Part shown: positions 6,674-6,798 of the stretch, piece after piece
Position numbering within the stretch: position 1 is the first letter of the stretch
Layout: every line of letters starts with the position of its first letter
DNA from: an uncultured Prevotellaceae bacterium
GTDB lineage: Bacteria; Bacteroidota; Bacteroidia; Bacteroidales; Bacteroidaceae
Direction: 5' to 3'
Assembly (NCBI GenBank): GCA_937915745.1
Contig: CALGGJ010000065.1
Span: 1-6,798, forward strand
DNA length: 6,798 nucleotides
Notes under the pieces: generated by a model
Told to the model about the DNA's origin: nothing
Seen by the model: only the letters and a program-made list of their open reading frames with translations
Database searches by the model: none
Translations under genes and position numbers: made by a program

Positions 6674-6711
6674 CTGATGACAGGTTAACCCAAATCGGTC
6701 ATTAGCGTTTT
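6674..6711 (+). terminator. Weak terminator candidate after malY
   Basis: CTGATGAC (6674-6681) pairs with GTCATTAG (6698-6705), including one G-T wobble, across a 16-base loop. CGTTTTGATGATTTT follows. The stem is AT-rich, the loop long and the T-run interrupted, and the structure overlaps the end of the convergent reading frame at 6685-6798. It is only a candidate. Confidence 0.25.
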
Positions 6712-6798
6712 GATGATTTTAAGTTTATTTTTGAGTAGGTTTTTTGCGGCATTGAAGGAGTAATGGGGTTCCCCAAAAAACACACGGATTGTCACGAC
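6685..6798 (-). CDS. C-terminal fragment of an unidentified protein, possibly a transposase
   Basis: On the - strand a frame is open from the window edge to TAA (complement of 6685-6687), giving the last 37 residues of a larger protein. It contains the segments IRVFFGEPHYSFNAA, a basic stretch KNLLKNKLKIIK and the ending TLMTDLG. It ends 15 bases beyond the malY stop, in convergent orientation. The lysine-rich, A/T-rich codons (AAA, AAT, CTT) differ from the more GC-rich neighbours, which hints at a different origin. The basic tail is in the style of some Bacteroidetes insertion-sequence transposases, but I cannot confirm this from 37 residues, and no terminal inverted repeat can be assigned. 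An open frame of this length could also be chance. Confidence 0.4.
   Translation of the reverse strand, partial: VVTIRVFFGEPHYSFNAAKNLLKNKLKIIKTLMTDLG

Noticed and set aside
6764..6775. TGGGGTTCCCCA hairpin followed by A-run as a terminator
   Set aside because: The loop would be only two bases, and the T-run is on the wrong side for a - strand terminator. It also lies inside the open frame at 6685-6798.

Overview
The window looks like a chromosomal segment from a Bacteroidales bacterium, most plausibly a Prevotella/Segatella- or Bacteroides-type host-associated species. Four signs point that way: promoter elements of the Bacteroidetes type (TAnnTTTG), A-rich leaders without a Shine-Dalgarno sequence, a secreted multi-domain glycoside hydrolase ending in a type IX secretion-like sorting domain, and a dockerin-like calcium-binding repeat pair. 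The genus is an inference.

Layout. Positions 1-585 hold the 3' end of a gene, in two overlapping open frames on the + strand. The downstream frame (142-585) ends in two dockerin-type calcium loops but has no signal peptide. The upstream frame (3-167) runs in from the window edge and stops just inside it, so this is probably one secreted dockerin protein broken by a frameshift. A hairpin plus T-tract (604-633) follows. Convergent to it on the - strand is a very large (1514 aa) secreted LacZ-type family GH2 beta-galactosidase (648-5192) with a chitobiase C-terminal-like module, an F5/8 type C (CBM32-like) module, a beta-trefoil-like region and a sorting tail.

Positions 5193-5487 form a divergent regulatory region of 295 bp. 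It has a -7 box for each direction, a 6-8-6 inverted repeat near the galactosidase promoter, and three tandem 25-bp repeats whose last base directly abuts the start codon of the next gene. That gene (5488-6669, +) encodes a complete MalY/PatB-type pyridoxal-phosphate C-S lyase/aminotransferase. At the right edge (6685-6798, -) is the C-terminal end of another open frame, convergent with the lyase gene and running off the window; its identity is unknown.

The galactosidase removes terminal beta-galactose from glycans outside the cytoplasm, while the MalY/PatB enzyme is cytoplasmic sulfur amino-acid metabolism. Nothing in the sequence links them beyond divergent transcription from one intergenic region. 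No SusC/SusD pair, tRNA, rRNA, CRISPR array or complete mobile element is visible. The most unusual signal is the 3 x 25 bp repeat against the malY start codon; a clearly new multi-gene system is not evident.
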